From positions 930,001 to 994,000 of the forward strand of contig NZ_JAOWIF010000028.1 in assembly GCF_030332225.1 (NCBI RefSeq): a stretch of DNA of 64,000 nucleotides, written 5' to 3'. The position numbers were made by a program, and so were the translations under genes. A model generated the notes under the pieces. It saw only the letters and a program-made list of their open reading frames with translations, did no database searches and had not been told where the DNA came from. Shown here one piece after another: positions 1-8,848 of the stretch; the first letter of the stretch is position 1; each line of letters opens with the position of its first letter. This DNA comes from Citrobacter sp. Cu233. GTDB lineage: Bacteria; Pseudomonadota; Gammaproteobacteria; Enterobacterales; Enterobacteriaceae.

Positions 1-1230
1 CGGCGTGGTATTCACGATAAAAAATGGCACTCCGGCTTTATTAAGCTCGCCGCCAAATACCGTGCACCGCTCTTACCTGCGTGGATTGAGGCACGTAACA
101 GTACGCTGTTTTATGCCAGCACCCTGGTGTCGCAGAACCTGCCGATGCTGTTGTTAATGCAGCAGATGTTCCGCCGCCGGAACAGCAACCTGCCGGTGAC
201 CATTGGCGAGCAAATTGCGTGGTCGACATGGTGCACCCCGCAAACCACGCCGCGAGAAATGACAGACAAGTGCTACCGACACGTTCAGCTACTGGGGAAA
301 GGACTGCCGGGCATCTTTAAAACCGAAAGCGCGATCGCTCGCCCGGAACCCCGTGCCCTGCTCAAGCGCGAGCTACACCAGGCCGAGTGCCTGGGGCGTA
401 CAGCAGACGGTAAGGTTATCTATCTTTGGCAACGTAACGGTCAGGAAGAGGTTCCGTTGCTACGCGAGCTGGGCCGTCTGCGGGAAATCGCCTTCCGCGC
501 GGTAGGTGAAGGCAGCGGCAGACGCCGCGACATCGACAGTTATGACGATGACTACCTGCATCTGATCCTGTGGGATGAAGACGATTTGGAGATCGTCGGT
601 GCCTACCGCTTTATGCCGACCGCCCTACAGATGGAAAAGCGCGGGCTGGACGGCATTTACAGCTATAGCCTGTTTCATTACGACGAACGGATGGACGATA
701 TCCTCCAGCACGGCATCGAGCTGGGGCGCAGCTTTATTCAGCCACGCTACTGGGGACGCCGCGGGCTGGACTATCTGTGGTCCGGTATCGGCGCATATCT
801 GGCGCGCCATCCCCACTATCGCTACCTGTTTGGCCCGGTTTCTATTTCCGGTGGGCTACCGCCTTCGGCCCGCGATTTGCTGGTTGCCTTTTATCGCCTA
901 TGGTTTCCGGCAATGCATCCGCTGGCGGAGTCGCGCCGACCGTACCCGGCCTCGTTACCCGACGCACTGGCGCAGTTTGGCGGGGAAGATTACAGCGAAG
1001 ACCTGACGCGGCTGAAGTCGCTACTCGGCAACCTTGGTTGTGGTATTCCACCACTCTACAAGCAATATTCCGAAGTGTGTGAGCCAGGTGGCGTACAGTT
1101 TATCGACTTTGGCAGCGACCCGGACTTTAACAACTGCGTGGATGGCCTGGTACTGGTGGATTTAACGTATCTGAAGGCAAATCGCTACCAGCGGTATATC
1201 GAACCGCATTTGGTTTCGCAGGCAGAATAA
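1..1230 (+). CDS. Lysophospholipid acyltransferase/GNAT fusion ('hemolysin-like'), 5' truncated by the window
   Basis: The reading frame is open from base 1, so the N-terminus lies outside the window and 409 residues are visible. The first ~40 residues look like the end of a PlsC-type glycerol-3-phosphate acyltransferase domain (HSGFIKLA, then PLLPAWIE). From about visible residue 110 a second domain resembles the OlsB/GNAT acyltransferase family often annotated as 'putative hemolysin', with the conserved run ELGRSFIQPRYWG and a following W/G-rich core. Such fusions are thought to acylate lipids at the inner membrane; 'hemolysin' is a historical label and haemolytic activity should not be assumed. 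The gene ends convergently with tauD, with a 12-bp-stem hairpin between them. Family assignment is firm, substrate unknown. Confidence 0.8.
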   Translation, partial: RRGIHDKKWHSGFIKLAAKYRAPLLPAWIEARNSTLFYASTLVSQNLPMLLLMQQMFRRRNSNLPVTIGEQIAWSTWCTPQTTPREMTDKCYRHVQLLGKGLPGIFKTESAIARPEPRALLKRELHQAECLGRTADGKVIYLWQRNGQEEVPLLRELGRLREIAFRAVGEGSGRRRDIDSYDDDYLHLILWDEDDLEIVGAYRFMPTALQMEKRGLDGIYSYSLFHYDERMDDILQHGIELGRSFIQPRYWGRRGLDYLWSGIGAYLARHPHYRYLFGPVSISGGLPPSARDLLVAFYRLWFPAMHPLAESRRPYPASLPDALAQFGGEDYSEDLTRLKSLLGNLGCGIPPLYKQYSEVCEPGGVQFIDFGSDPDFNNCVDGLVLVDLTYLKANRYQRYIEPHLVSQAE

Positions 1231-1243
1231 GACGTTTGTGTCG

Positions 1244-1276
1244 CCATTCGGCACGGTGCCGCATCGTGCCGAATGG
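1244..1276. terminator. Long hairpin between convergent genes
   Basis: CCATTCGGCACG (1244-1255) and its exact reverse complement (1265-1276) form a 12-bp stem with a 9-nt loop. It lies between the convergent ends of the acyltransferase gene (1230) and tauD (1289). There is no T-tract on either side, so a bidirectional terminator or mRNA 3'-end stabiliser is an inference from position. Confidence 0.5.
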
Positions 1277-1288
1277 TGTAATTCTCTG

Positions 1289-2140
1289 TTACGACGCACG
1301 ATAGAACGGCTTATCCCCTAAAATCGTGGCCCGATGCATAATGCGCCGCTGCGGCAGATAATCCGCATTGGCGTAGTGCTGCGTCACGCGGTTATCCCAA
1401 ATCGCCACATCGTCAGGCTGCCAGCGCCAGCGCACCTGAAACTCTGGTTTAGTGACATGCGCAAACAAGAACCCGAGTAGCGCTTCGCTCTCTTTCTCCG
1501 TGACATCCACAATCCGCGTAGTAAATCCCTCGTTCACAAACAGCGCCTGTTTACCGCTTACCGGATGCGTTCGCACCACCGGATGCAGCAACGGGGGATG
1601 TTTGGCGACCGCTTCCAGCCAGCGCTGATGCTCTTCTTCCGTCTTACGGTATTTGTACTCCTGGAACGATTTGCGGAAATCATGCTCTGCCCGCAGGCCG
1701 CTCAGCAACTGACGAAACGGCTCAGAGAGCGCCTCATAAGCGGCAATTCCACTGGTCCACAGCGTATCGCCTCCGGTCGAAGGCAGCGTTTTTGCTGCCA
1801 GAATTGCCCCGGCTGGCGGCGTGTCGATAAAGGTCACATCGGTGTGCCAGTTATCGTTATCTGGCGGATTATCGTTGTGCGTATCCAGCACGATAATCTC
1901 CTCCACGTCCTCGGCGTGCGGGTAGACCGGATGAATATGCAGATCGCCAAAACGTAGTGCCAGCGCTCTCTGCTGCTGCGGCGTAATCCCCTGCTCACGC
2001 AGGAACACCACCTGATGGCGCAGCACCGCATGATAAAGCTGCTCAAACTGGTTATCGCTTAGCGGACGCGTCAGGTCCGCACCGGAAATTTGTGCGCCAA
2101 TATACGGCCCCAGCGGGGTAATGCTCAGACGTTCACTCAT
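1289..2140 (-). CDS. tauD: Taurine dioxygenase (alpha-ketoglutarate dependent)
   Basis: This 283-aa Fe(II)/2-oxoglutarate dioxygenase hydroxylates taurine, which then breaks down to sulfite and aminoacetaldehyde, releasing sulfur when sulfate is scarce. The iron ligands known from E. coli TauD fall at the same numbers here: H99 and D101 in NWHTDVTF, and H255 in RVTQHYAN; the 2-oxoglutarate/sulfonate-binding arginine is at R270. Its ATG overlaps the tauC stop by 4 nt, so it is translationally coupled as the last gene of tauABCD. The enzyme is cytoplasmic. In E. coli the operon needs Cbl and CysB; no site for either could be picked out here. Confidence 0.97.
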   Translation of the reverse strand: MSERLSITPLGPYIGAQISGADLTRPLSDNQFEQLYHAVLRHQVVFLREQGITPQQQRALALRFGDLHIHPVYPHAEDVEEIIVLDTHNDNPPDNDNWHTDVTFIDTPPAGAILAAKTLPSTGGDTLWTSGIAAYEALSEPFRQLLSGLRAEHDFRKSFQEYKYRKTEEEHQRWLEAVAKHPPLLHPVVRTHPVSGKQALFVNEGFTTRIVDVTEKESEALLGFLFAHVTKPEFQVRWRWQPDDVAIWDNRVTQHYANADYLPQRRIMHRATILGDKPFYRAS

Positions 2141-2964
2141 TGTACTTCTCCATGCCAGGGCGTCAGACGACGCTGAAGCGCGCGCAGACCCAGTTCTAAA
2201 ATAAAGGCGATAACGGCAATTACCGCGATCCCTGCCAGCACCACATCCGTTGCCAGAAATTCACCGGCGGACTGGACCATAAAACCTAAACCTCGCGTGG
2301 CGGCAATCAACTCCGCGGCCACCAGCGTTGACCAGCCGACCCCCAGCCCGATGCGCAGCCCGGTCAGAATTTCAGGCAATGCACCGGGTAAAATAACAAA
2401 CCACAGCACCTGCACGCGGCTGGCCCCTAGTGATTGTGCAGCGCGCACTCTTACCTGCTGCGCGCTGCGGACACCGGCCAGCGCCGACATCGCAACAGGC
2501 GCGAAAATCGCCAGGTAGATCAATAAGATCTTGGAGGTCTCACCGATACCAAACCAGATCACCATCAGCGGTAAATAGGCCAGCGGCGGAACCGGACGGT
2601 ACAATTCAATGATCGGATCGAGAATGCCGCGAATTGTCGGGCTCAGTCCCATCGCGATCCCGACCGGAACACCCAGCAGCACGGCCGCCAGCAGCGCGAT
2701 GACAATTCGCGCCAGGCTCGCTGCCAAATGTTGCCACAGCGTGGCATCCATAAATCCTTGTGGCCCGGCGATGGTGATCAACTTTTGCAGTACCTGACCG
2801 GGCGCGGGCAAAAACAGCGGGCTGATTAATTGCAGCGCTGCCACCGTCCACCACACCGCCAGAATGACGACCAACGTCCCAAGACTTAACGTTATCTGGC
2901 GTGAAAACGGCCAGCGCCAGTTCAGCGTACGCTGTCGCGGTTTATCATTAATAACTACGCTCAT
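2137..2964 (-). CDS. tauC: Taurine ABC transporter permease
   Basis: A 275-aa inner-membrane permease of the SsuC/TauC group. Hydrophobic segments run through most of the protein after a basic N-terminal tail (residues 1-25), and a typical EAA cytoplasmic loop ([21 protein letters not shown] region, about residues 175-195) is the contact site for the ATPase. It overlaps tauB upstream by 4 nt and tauD downstream by 4 nt, which implies coupled translation and fixed stoichiometry. It works with TauA (periplasmic binding) and TauB (ATPase). Confidence 0.95.
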   Translation of the reverse strand: MSVVINDKPRQRTLNWRWPFSRQITLSLGTLVVILAVWWTVAALQLISPLFLPAPGQVLQKLITIAGPQGFMDATLWQHLAASLARIVIALLAAVLLGVPVGIAMGLSPTIRGILDPIIELYRPVPPLAYLPLMVIWFGIGETSKILLIYLAIFAPVAMSALAGVRSAQQVRVRAAQSLGASRVQVLWFVILPGALPEILTGLRIGLGVGWSTLVAAELIAATRGLGFMVQSAGEFLATDVVLAGIAVIAVIAFILELGLRALQRRLTPWHGEVQ

Positions 2965-3728
2965 GAGAACGCCTCCCGTTGCGCAAAGACGCGGCTTAAC
3001 ACGTACTCGCGCATGGCAATAAACTGCGGATCGGATTTAATGCTGCGGCTCGCTTCCCCGGCCACAAAGCGCCGGGCAAAGTTTAGCGGCAGACGCTCCA
3101 TCACCCGACCAGGGCCGGATGAGAGCAGCACCAGCTCGGTGGCCATAAATACCGCTTCTTCAATATCGTGCGTAATTAACAACACCTGTTTACCGGTCTC
3201 ATGCCAGAGCTTCAGCAGCAGGGTTTGCATCTGCTCGCGGGTAAACGCGTCAAGTGCACCAAACGGTTCATCGAGCAGCAGGAGCTGTGGATTGGCCGCC
3301 AGCGCCCGGGCAATGCCAACACGCTGACGCTGGCCGCCAGAAAGCTGCCAGATAAAACGTTTTCCTGCACCGTCCAGCCCTACTTTCTGCAACATCTCCT
3401 GGGCGATACGCTGACGCTGCACTTTCTCCACCCCTGCCAGTTGCAGACCAAAGGCCACATTATCCTGCACGTTACGCCAGGGCAGCAGACCTTCGTTCTG
3501 GAATACCACCCCGCGTTCCGCGCCCGGACCTTCCACCTTCATACCGGACAGCGTAATGCTGCCGTGCTGATACGGCACGAACCCGGCAATCAGATTTAGC
3601 AGCGTGGTTTTGCCGCAGCCGGAAGGCCCGAGTACCACCAGCAGTTCGCCGCTATCAAGCGTCAGATTGATATCGTCCAGCACCGTTTTTCCACCGTAGC
3701 TGGCTGCGAGATGAGAGATTTGCAGCAT
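2961..3728 (-). CDS. tauB: Taurine ABC transporter ATP-binding protein
   Basis: A 255-aa ABC ATPase with Walker [10 protein letters not shown] (residues 34-42), signature LSGGQRQR (129-136) and Walker B LLLLDEP (149-155), followed by the H-loop segment ITHDIEEA. It energises taurine import through TauC. It starts 12 nt after tauA and overlaps tauC by 4 nt. Length and motifs match the family; no oddities seen. Confidence 0.96.
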   Translation of the reverse strand: MLQISHLAASYGGKTVLDDINLTLDSGELLVVLGPSGCGKTTLLNLIAGFVPYQHGSITLSGMKVEGPGAERGVVFQNEGLLPWRNVQDNVAFGLQLAGVEKVQRQRIAQEMLQKVGLDGAGKRFIWQLSGGQRQRVGIARALAANPQLLLLDEPFGALDAFTREQMQTLLLKLWHETGKQVLLITHDIEEAVFMATELVLLSSGPGRVMERLPLNFARRFVAGEASRSIKSDPQFIAMREYVLSRVFAQREAFS

Positions 3729-3740
3729 CAGCGCCTCCTT

Positions 3741-4703
3741 TTATTGCACGAAGCGATCGGTAACGTACTGGCTGTAATCCGTCGCGACAGCTGGCACTTT
3801 GCCCTGCTCTTTGAGGAACTGCGCAGTATCGACAATCGCTTTGTTTACCGGTCCGGTAAGCTCGGCGGTTTGCTGTTGCACAGTCAGGTAGGTATTCCCT
3901 TTCACCAGCCCCGGCACATCCGCCTCCGGTACGCCGCTTAAGCGCGACAGCTTGCTGATATTCTCCGGCTGTTTCAGCCATTCATCGGGGTTAGCAATAT
4001 AGGGTTGCTGCGCATCAATCGCGCTTTTGGCAAAGGCTTTCACCACCTCGGGATGTTTCTCGGCAAAATCTTTACGCACCACCCACACGTCCAGCGTCGG
4101 CGCGCCCCACTCGCCAACCTTTTCAGAATCGGTTAATACCTTGCCATCTTTTTCCAGCGCATTGACGGCCGGCGCCCAGACGTAAGCACCATCAATATCG
4201 CCGCGCTGCCAGGCGGCAATAATTGCCGGCGGCTGCAGGTTCACAATCTCCACCTGACCGGGTTTGATACCCCAGTGTTTGAGCGCAGCCAGCAGGCTGT
4301 AATGGGTTGTGGAAATAAACGGCACGGCAATGCGTTTGCCGATCAAATCCTCCGGCTTACTGATATTTTTCTTCACTACCAGCGCTTCAGAGCTACCCAG
4401 TTTTGACGCCAGCAGGAAAACTTCAATCGGTACCTGTTGACTGGCAGCGACGGCCAGCGGGCTGGAGCCGAGATTGCCAATCTGCACATCGCCGGACGCC
4501 AGTGCGCGCACGATGCTCGCCCCGCTGTCGAATTTTCGCCAGTCAACGGTGGCCCCGCTCTCTTTAGCAAAGGTGTTATCCGCCTGCGCCACTTTGGCCG
4601 GTTCGGCGGAGGTTTGATAGGCGACAGTGACGTTTACCGCCTGTGCCTGGAATGCCGCGAGTGCCAATGCGGCAATGAGTGTGATACGCGATGTTAGTGC
4701 CAT
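3741..4703 (-). CDS. tauA: Taurine ABC transporter substrate-binding protein
   Basis: A 320-aa periplasmic binding protein of the SsuA/TauA family. Residues 1-22 form a Sec signal peptide (hydrophobic LIAALALAAFQAQA ending in an AXA-type site). The mature protein begins with the family's VTVAYQTS strand. The ATG at 4703 is preceded by an AGGGGAG ribosome-binding site at suitable spacing. It is the first gene of tauABCD, so transcription starts in 4704-4850. Taurine or related alkanesulfonates are the expected ligands. Confidence 0.95.
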   Translation of the reverse strand: MALTSRITLIAALALAAFQAQAVNVTVAYQTSAEPAKVAQADNTFAKESGATVDWRKFDSGASIVRALASGDVQIGNLGSSPLAVAASQQVPIEVFLLASKLGSSEALVVKKNISKPEDLIGKRIAVPFISTTHYSLLAALKHWGIKPGQVEIVNLQPPAIIAAWQRGDIDGAYVWAPAVNALEKDGKVLTDSEKVGEWGAPTLDVWVVRKDFAEKHPEVVKAFAKSAIDAQQPYIANPDEWLKQPENISKLSRLSGVPEADVPGLVKGNTYLTVQQQTAELTGPVNKAIVDTAQFLKEQGKVPAVATDYSQYVTDRFVQ

Positions 4704-4853
4704 AGTGTCTGCTCCCCTTATTTGTTATGGGTGCAGTATTTCCGGCGCGATGCGTTTGATGAAGTAATTAAAAATTCTGGCTAATAGCGATCTGTTTTTA
4801 GAAAAAAAGCGGCAATGGTTAGCGATTTTGCTCATTACAGATGGAATTCGTAA

Positions 4854-4879
4854 GCCTGATAAGCGCAGCGCCATCAGGC
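4854..4879. repeat. REP unit, copy 1 of a direct pair
   Basis: GCCTGATAAGCGCAGC followed by GCCATCAGGC forms an imperfect hairpin typical of enterobacterial REP elements. Its first 24 bases recur exactly at 5147-5170, so the pair brackets the structured stretch between them. Confidence 0.75.
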
Positions 4880-4971
4880 ATGAGCTGCTGGCATGCCTCA
4901 TGTCATTTCAGATAAGGGTTCCGTTCGCCTTACGTTCATTGTTCCTCTGGGTACAATTCACCCGCGAACGT

Positions 4972-5100
4972 GTTAAGGGCGTTCTCCGCCACGCCCTTAA
5001 CAATCCCGGCTCCCGGGTTGCAAGGGAGCCGGCGGCGAGCCTCCCTTGCCCGTTCACGTCCGCGGCAATTCCAGAGAGGCAACACACATGAGGTGAACGG
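4972..5100. other. Unassigned element with three strong inverted repeats
   Basis: GTTAAGGGCG (4972-4981) pairs with CGCCCTTAAC (4992-5001): a 10-bp stem with a 10-nt loop. CCGGCTCCC (5006-5014) pairs with GGGAGCCGG (5024-5032): a 9-bp stem with a 9-nt loop. CCGTTCAC (5050-5057) pairs with GTGAACGG (5093-5100) over a longer loop. Such stacked stems suggest a structured RNA or a small non-coding mobile repeat. There is no obvious T-tract and no recognised Rfam-type signature. Strand and function are unknown. Confidence 0.5.
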
Positions 5101-5146
5101 AAAAGTCTCTCTTGTTTACATATACTGCAGTTTGCTATCCCTCAAT

Positions 5147-5172
5147 GCCTGATAAGCGCAGCGCCATCAGCC
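5147..5172. repeat. REP unit, copy 2 of a direct pair
   Basis: Shares its first 24 bases exactly with 4854-4877 in the same orientation, but its last two bases (CC) break the end of the hairpin. It lies upstream of the response-regulator promoter region. Confidence 0.7.
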
Positions 5173-5186
5173 ACACCGACAAAACA

Positions 5187-5248
5187 TTACATTTTTGTTA
5201 CATCCATTACATAACTGCATCTGACTGATTGCCAGCGCGGCGCTGGCA
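5187..5248 (+). promoter_or_regulatory. Candidate regulator sites upstream of the uhpA-like gene
   Basis: TTACAT occurs three times in direct orientation at 5187, 5198 and 5207, i.e. 11 and 9 bp apart, close to one helical turn. Downstream, TGCCAGCGCGGCGCTGGCA (5230-5248) is a perfect palindrome with 9-bp arms, 39 bp before the ATG. Phased repeats suit cooperative response-regulator binding; the palindrome could be an operator or a leader hairpin. Binding is inference only. Confidence 0.4.
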
Positions 5249-5287
5249 GGCATCATAGATATCCTTGTCAGGCAAGAGAGCAATATC

Positions 5288-5917
5288 ATGATTCATGTTG
5301 TGCTGGTGGATGACCATGTGGTAGTGCGTTCCGGCTTTGCGCAATTACTCGGTCTCGAAGAGGATCTCGCCGTTATCGGCCAGTACAGCAGTGCGGCAGA
5401 GGCCTGGTCGGCATTACTGCGCGAGGACGTCAATGTCGCGGTCATGGATATCGCCATGCCGGATGAAAATGGTCTGAGTCTGCTAAAACGGCTGCGGGCG
5501 CAAAAACCCGGCTTTCGCGCCATTATTCTCAGCATTTATGACGCGCCGACGTTTGTACAAAGCGCGCTGGATGCCGGGGCCAGCGGTTATCTGACCAAAC
5601 GCTGTGGACCGGAAGAGTTGGTACAGGCAGTGCGCTCAGTCGGTATGGGAGGCCATTACCTGTGCGCCGATGCGCTGCGGGCGTTACGCGGTGGGGAGCA
5701 ACCTGCGCAGGTGCTGGAGGTATTAACCCCGCGCGAACGCGAAGTGTTTGATCTGCTGGTCAAAGGTGACAGCGTGAAAGAGGTAGCCTTTAAGCTCGAC
5801 CTCAGTCATAAAACGGTCCACGTCCACCGCGCGAATGTACTGGGCAAGCTGCAATGCCACAGCACCATCGATCTGGTGCATTTTGCTCTCGACCACCAGT
5901 TGCTGACGGGGCATTAA
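5288..5917 (+). CDS. UhpA-like response regulator (NarL/FixJ family)
   Basis: A 209-aa two-component response regulator. The receiver domain (residues 1-118) has the acidic pair DD at 8-9, phospho-acceptor D54 in VMDIAMP, and the conserved lysine in YLTKR. The C-terminal LuxR-type helix-turn-helix (about 143-205) carries LTPREREVFDLL and SHKTVHVHRANV. It resembles UhpA, the activator of hexose-phosphate uptake, but here it heads a run with a UhpB-like kinase, a UhpC-like sensor and afuABC, so it probably controls that transporter. Its stop overlaps the kinase start (TAATG). Not called uhpA because the canonical uhpT locus is a separate system in enterics. Confidence 0.9.
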   Translation: MIHVVLVDDHVVVRSGFAQLLGLEEDLAVIGQYSSAAEAWSALLREDVNVAVMDIAMPDENGLSLLKRLRAQKPGFRAIILSIYDAPTFVQSALDAGASGYLTKRCGPEELVQAVRSVGMGGHYLCADALRALRGGEQPAQVLEVLTPREREVFDLLVKGDSVKEVAFKLDLSHKTVHVHRANVLGKLQCHSTIDLVHFALDHQLLTGH

Positions 5918-7458
5918 TGTCTCGCTCTGCTCGCCACTGGGTTATCTCTCTGTTTATTCTACTGGCCTGGGGTTCAGGCTGGCTAATGCTGTGGACGTTA
6001 GGTTTTTACCTGACCCATAACGGTCAGCAGGCGGCATTATTTCTGCCGCACGGCGTCTATCTCGCCCTACTGATCCTGCTGTCCCGCCGCTACTGGCCCG
6101 CGCTGGTATTGCCGCCGGTGTTGATCCTGTTCTGGCTGCACAACGAACAGTTACTCAATGGTTATCTTCTGCCAGCCGCACCGCTGATAAGCCTGATACC
6201 GGCCAGTATCGGTCAGTCATACTGGCATCGCTTCCCGCTCTACTGGCAGCGGCTCACCTTACTGCTGGCCGCCGTGACAATCACGTCGCTGCTCAATACT
6301 GCGCTGCTGTCTCCCTTTATTCAAAGCCCGGCGATGTTGATTGGGCTGGCATCGTTTACCGGTGGTGTGCTGCTCACCCCGTTTGTCTATCTGATCTACG
6401 AATTTCTGCGCCAGCAACACCGCTATCATTTACTCGGTCTGGATACCACCAATCCACCGCTGCGCACTTCACTTATCATTTGGTGCAGTCTGTTCTTTAT
6501 TATTGGTATCGGCACGCAGATGGTGCTCTCGCCAGACATCGAACGCCTGTTGCTGATTGTCGTGTTCCTGCCCAACGTGGTGATGGCATGGAAATTCGGT
6601 TGGCAGGGCGGCGTTTTGTCCGGACTGCTCGGCAGTATGATGATCACCATCGCCCGCCAGATAGGCGTAGGATTTAGCAACCTGGTCGAACTGGAGATTT
6701 TCCTCACCACCCAGGCGCTGCTGGGCATAGGGCTGGGAATAGCCATCAGCCGCCAGCAGCATCTGGCGCAAAACCTGCACCATTATCGCCAGCGTCTGGA
6801 AAGCGAACTGGCGGCCCGCCGCGCATTGACTGAACAACTGATCCGCACGGAAGAAAACACGCGCAAAAGCCTGGCGCGGGAACTGCATGATGAAATTGGC
6901 CAGAACATTACCGCCATTCAAATTCAGTCTCAGTTGGTTAAACGTTCGCAGGGTCCTGAGCAAACGCTCGAAGCGGCGAACCAGATCAACGATCTTGCCC
7001 GGCGTATCCACCATTCAACCCGCCAGTTACTGCGCCAGCTACGCCCGCCCGCGCTTGACGAGCTGTCTTTTAAAGATGCGCTGCACCATTTGGTTAATGA
7101 ATTTGCCTTTGCCGAACGGGGTATTCACTGCCGGTTTGATTACCGACTGGAAAATACGCCAGAAAATGAAACGGTGCGCTTTACGCTGTACCGTCTGTTG
7201 CAGGAATTGCTCAATAACGTCTGTAAACATGCCGATGCCAGCGAGGTGTCGATTGCGCTGCGCCAACAGGATCACTGCCTGTTGCTGGAAGTCGATGATA
7301 ACGGCGTGGGCATTCTTCCTGAAAAAATTCCCGGTTTTGGTATCCAGGGGATGCGTGAACGGGTCAGCGCGCTCGGCGGCGAGCTGACGCTCGAATCTCA
7401 CCACGGTACGCGGGTAATTGTTAACCTGCCCACAAATTTGCAACAAATCGCCCCTTAA
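5917..7458 (+). CDS. UhpB-like membrane sensor histidine kinase (MASE1, HisKA_3)
   Basis: A 513-aa sensor kinase. The N-terminal ~290 residues are a MASE1-type multi-pass membrane domain, followed by a coiled stretch and a HisKA_3 dimerisation domain whose phospho-acceptor histidine lies in ARELHDEIGQN. The C-terminal HATPase_c domain has the N-box (LLQELLNNVCKHA), DDNGVGI and GFGIQGMRERV. The start chosen is the ATG at 5917, overlapping the upstream stop by one base; an earlier in-frame start would lie deep inside the upstream gene. It likely relays a phosphosugar signal from the UhpC-like protein to the adjacent regulator, by analogy with UhpBC. Confidence 0.9.
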   Translation: MSRSARHWVISLFILLAWGSGWLMLWTLGFYLTHNGQQAALFLPHGVYLALLILLSRRYWPALVLPPVLILFWLHNEQLLNGYLLPAAPLISLIPASIGQSYWHRFPLYWQRLTLLLAAVTITSLLNTALLSPFIQSPAMLIGLASFTGGVLLTPFVYLIYEFLRQQHRYHLLGLDTTNPPLRTSLIIWCSLFFIIGIGTQMVLSPDIERLLLIVVFLPNVVMAWKFGWQGGVLSGLLGSMMITIARQIGVGFSNLVELEIFLTTQALLGIGLGIAISRQQHLAQNLHHYRQRLESELAARRALTEQLIRTEENTRKSLARELHDEIGQNITAIQIQSQLVKRSQGPEQTLEAANQINDLARRIHHSTRQLLRQLRPPALDELSFKDALHHLVNEFAFAERGIHCRFDYRLENTPENETVRFTLYRLLQELLNNVCKHADASEVSIALRQQDHCLLLEVDDNGVGILPEKIPGFGIQGMRERVSALGGELTLESHHGTRVIVNLPTNLQQIAP

Positions 7459-7543
7459 CCAGGAAAAAGTCTTAGTCACTCCGGACTTTCTCTCATCCCC
7501 TTTTGCTTTCGCTTACCTATAGTCAGCACAAACGGAGACAGCT
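7459..7543 (+). promoter_or_regulatory. Possible internal promoter/operator before the uhpC-like gene
   Basis: The 85-nt gap breaks the otherwise tight gene packing. AAAGTC (7466-7471) and GACTTT (7484-7489) form an inverted repeat, and a TATAGT hexamer lies about 25 nt before the ATG. This arrangement could let the response regulator induce the sensor-transporter and afu genes separately from its own gene. No footprint data, inference only. Confidence 0.35.
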
Positions 7544-8848
7544 ATGCATGCACGCTCAGCCAGCGAAACAGACCAACGCTACCGGACACTACGTCCCCGG
7601 CTGCTGATGTGTATGGTGGTGGGATATGCCGCATTTTACCTGACGCGCAAAAGCGTTAACTACGTGCTCCCGGCACTGCAAACGGATCTGGGACTGGATA
7701 AAAGTGATATCGGTCTGTTGGGATCGCTGTTTTACCTGACCTATGGTTTGTCGAAGTTTACCGCGGGACTCTGGCATGACAGCCACGGGCAGCGCGCATT
7801 TATGGGAATAGGCCTGTTCGCTACCGGCATCCTGAACGTGGTGTTCGCGTTTGGTGAATCGCTGACGCTGCTGCTGGCGGTCTGGACGCTCAACGGATTT
7901 TTTCAGGGCTGGGGCTGGCCGCCCTGCGCCCGCCTGCTGACCCACTGGTATTCGCGTAACGAACGCGGCTTCTGGTGGGGCTGCTGGAATATGTCAATCA
8001 ACATCGGTGGGGCCATCATCCCACTGATTAGCGCCTTTGCCGCCCACTGGTGGGGCTGGCAGGCGGCGATGCTGGCACCAGGGATCATCAGCATGGCATT
8101 AGGTATCTGGCTGACGCTGCAACTGAAAGGCACGCCCCAGGAAGAGGGATTACCGACAGTGGGGGAGTGGCGGCACGACCCGCTGGAGCTACGCCAGGAA
8201 CAGCAAAGCCCACCGATGGGATTGTGGCAAATGTTACGCACTACCATGCTGAAGAATCCGATGATCTGGCTGCTGGGGGTGTCGTATGTGCTGGTGTATT
8301 TGATCCGCATCGCGCTTAACGACTGGGGCAACATCTGGCTGACGGAAAGCCACGGCGTCAACCTGCTCAGCGCCAACGCCACGGTGATGTTGTTTGAGGT
8401 CGGCGGCTTGCTCGGTGCGCTGTTTGCCGGTTGGGGATCGGATTTGCTGTTCAGCGGTCAGCGCGCCCCGATGATTTTGCTGTTCACGTTAGGGCTGATG
8501 GTTTCCGTCGCCGCGTTGTGGCTGGCGCCGGTTCACCACTACGCACTGCTGGCGGTCTGTTTCTTTACCGTGGGCTTTTTTGTGTTTGGCCCGCAGATGT
8601 TGATTGGTCTGGCGGCCGTCGAATGCGGACACAAGGCGGCGGCAGGTTCAATCACCGGTTTTCTCGGGCTGTTCGCCTATCTGGGGGCCGCGTTGGCGGG
8701 CTGGCCGCTGTCGTTGGTCATAGAACATTACGGCTGGTCGGGGATGTTCAGTTTGCTCTCGGTTGCCGCTGTCTTTATGGGTTTATTGCTGATGCCGCTG
8801 CTCATCGCGGGTATCGCCCCTTCTCTCAGTCAAAGGATAAAACAATGA
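7544..8848 (+). CDS. UhpC-like MFS phosphosugar sensor/transporter
   Basis: A 434-aa, 12-segment major facilitator of the organophosphate:phosphate antiporter group (UhpT/UhpC/GlpT). The N-terminal VGYAAFYLTRKSVNYVLPAL segment is characteristic of that family; the next cytoplasmic loop continues with KFTAGLWHDSHGQR. In the canonical system UhpC binds external glucose-6-phosphate and signals through UhpB. Placement directly after an UhpB-like kinase and overlapping afuA by 4 nt supports the sensor role, though transport cannot be excluded. The gene is preceded by a purine-rich GGAGACA site. Confidence 0.88.
   Translation: MHARSASETDQRYRTLRPRLLMCMVVGYAAFYLTRKSVNYVLPALQTDLGLDKSDIGLLGSLFYLTYGLSKFTAGLWHDSHGQRAFMGIGLFATGILNVVFAFGESLTLLLAVWTLNGFFQGWGWPPCARLLTHWYSRNERGFWWGCWNMSINIGGAIIPLISAFAAHWWGWQAAMLAPGIISMALGIWLTLQLKGTPQEEGLPTVGEWRHDPLELRQEQQSPPMGLWQMLRTTMLKNPMIWLLGVSYVLVYLIRIALNDWGNIWLTESHGVNLLSANATVMLFEVGGLLGALFAGWGSDLLFSGQRAPMILLFTLGLMVSVAALWLAPVHHYALLAVCFFTVGFFVFGPQMLIGLAAVECGHKAAAGSITGFLGLFAYLGAALAGWPLSLVIEHYGWSGMFSLLSVAAVFMGLLLMPLLIAGIAPSLSQRIKQ

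Larger units (their letters stand above)
4704..5287. other. Divergent intergenic region: tauA leader, two REP copies, structured element, uhpA-like promoter
   Basis: No credible gene was found in these 584 bases. From left to right they hold the tauA leader (AT-rich, 4704-4850), a REP unit (4854-4879), an unexplained G+C-rich stretch with three inverted repeats (about 4914-5100), a second REP copy (5147-5172), three phased TTACAT repeats (5187-5212) and a perfect 19-bp palindrome (5230-5248) just upstream of the response-regulator gene. The short open frames that cross it show no ribosome-binding site or family resemblance. Confidence 0.7.

Noticed and set aside
4828-5152. Two overlapping short open frames in the tauA-uhpA intergenic region
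   Set aside because: They cross REP and hairpin sequence, have no ribosome-binding site and no protein-like composition.
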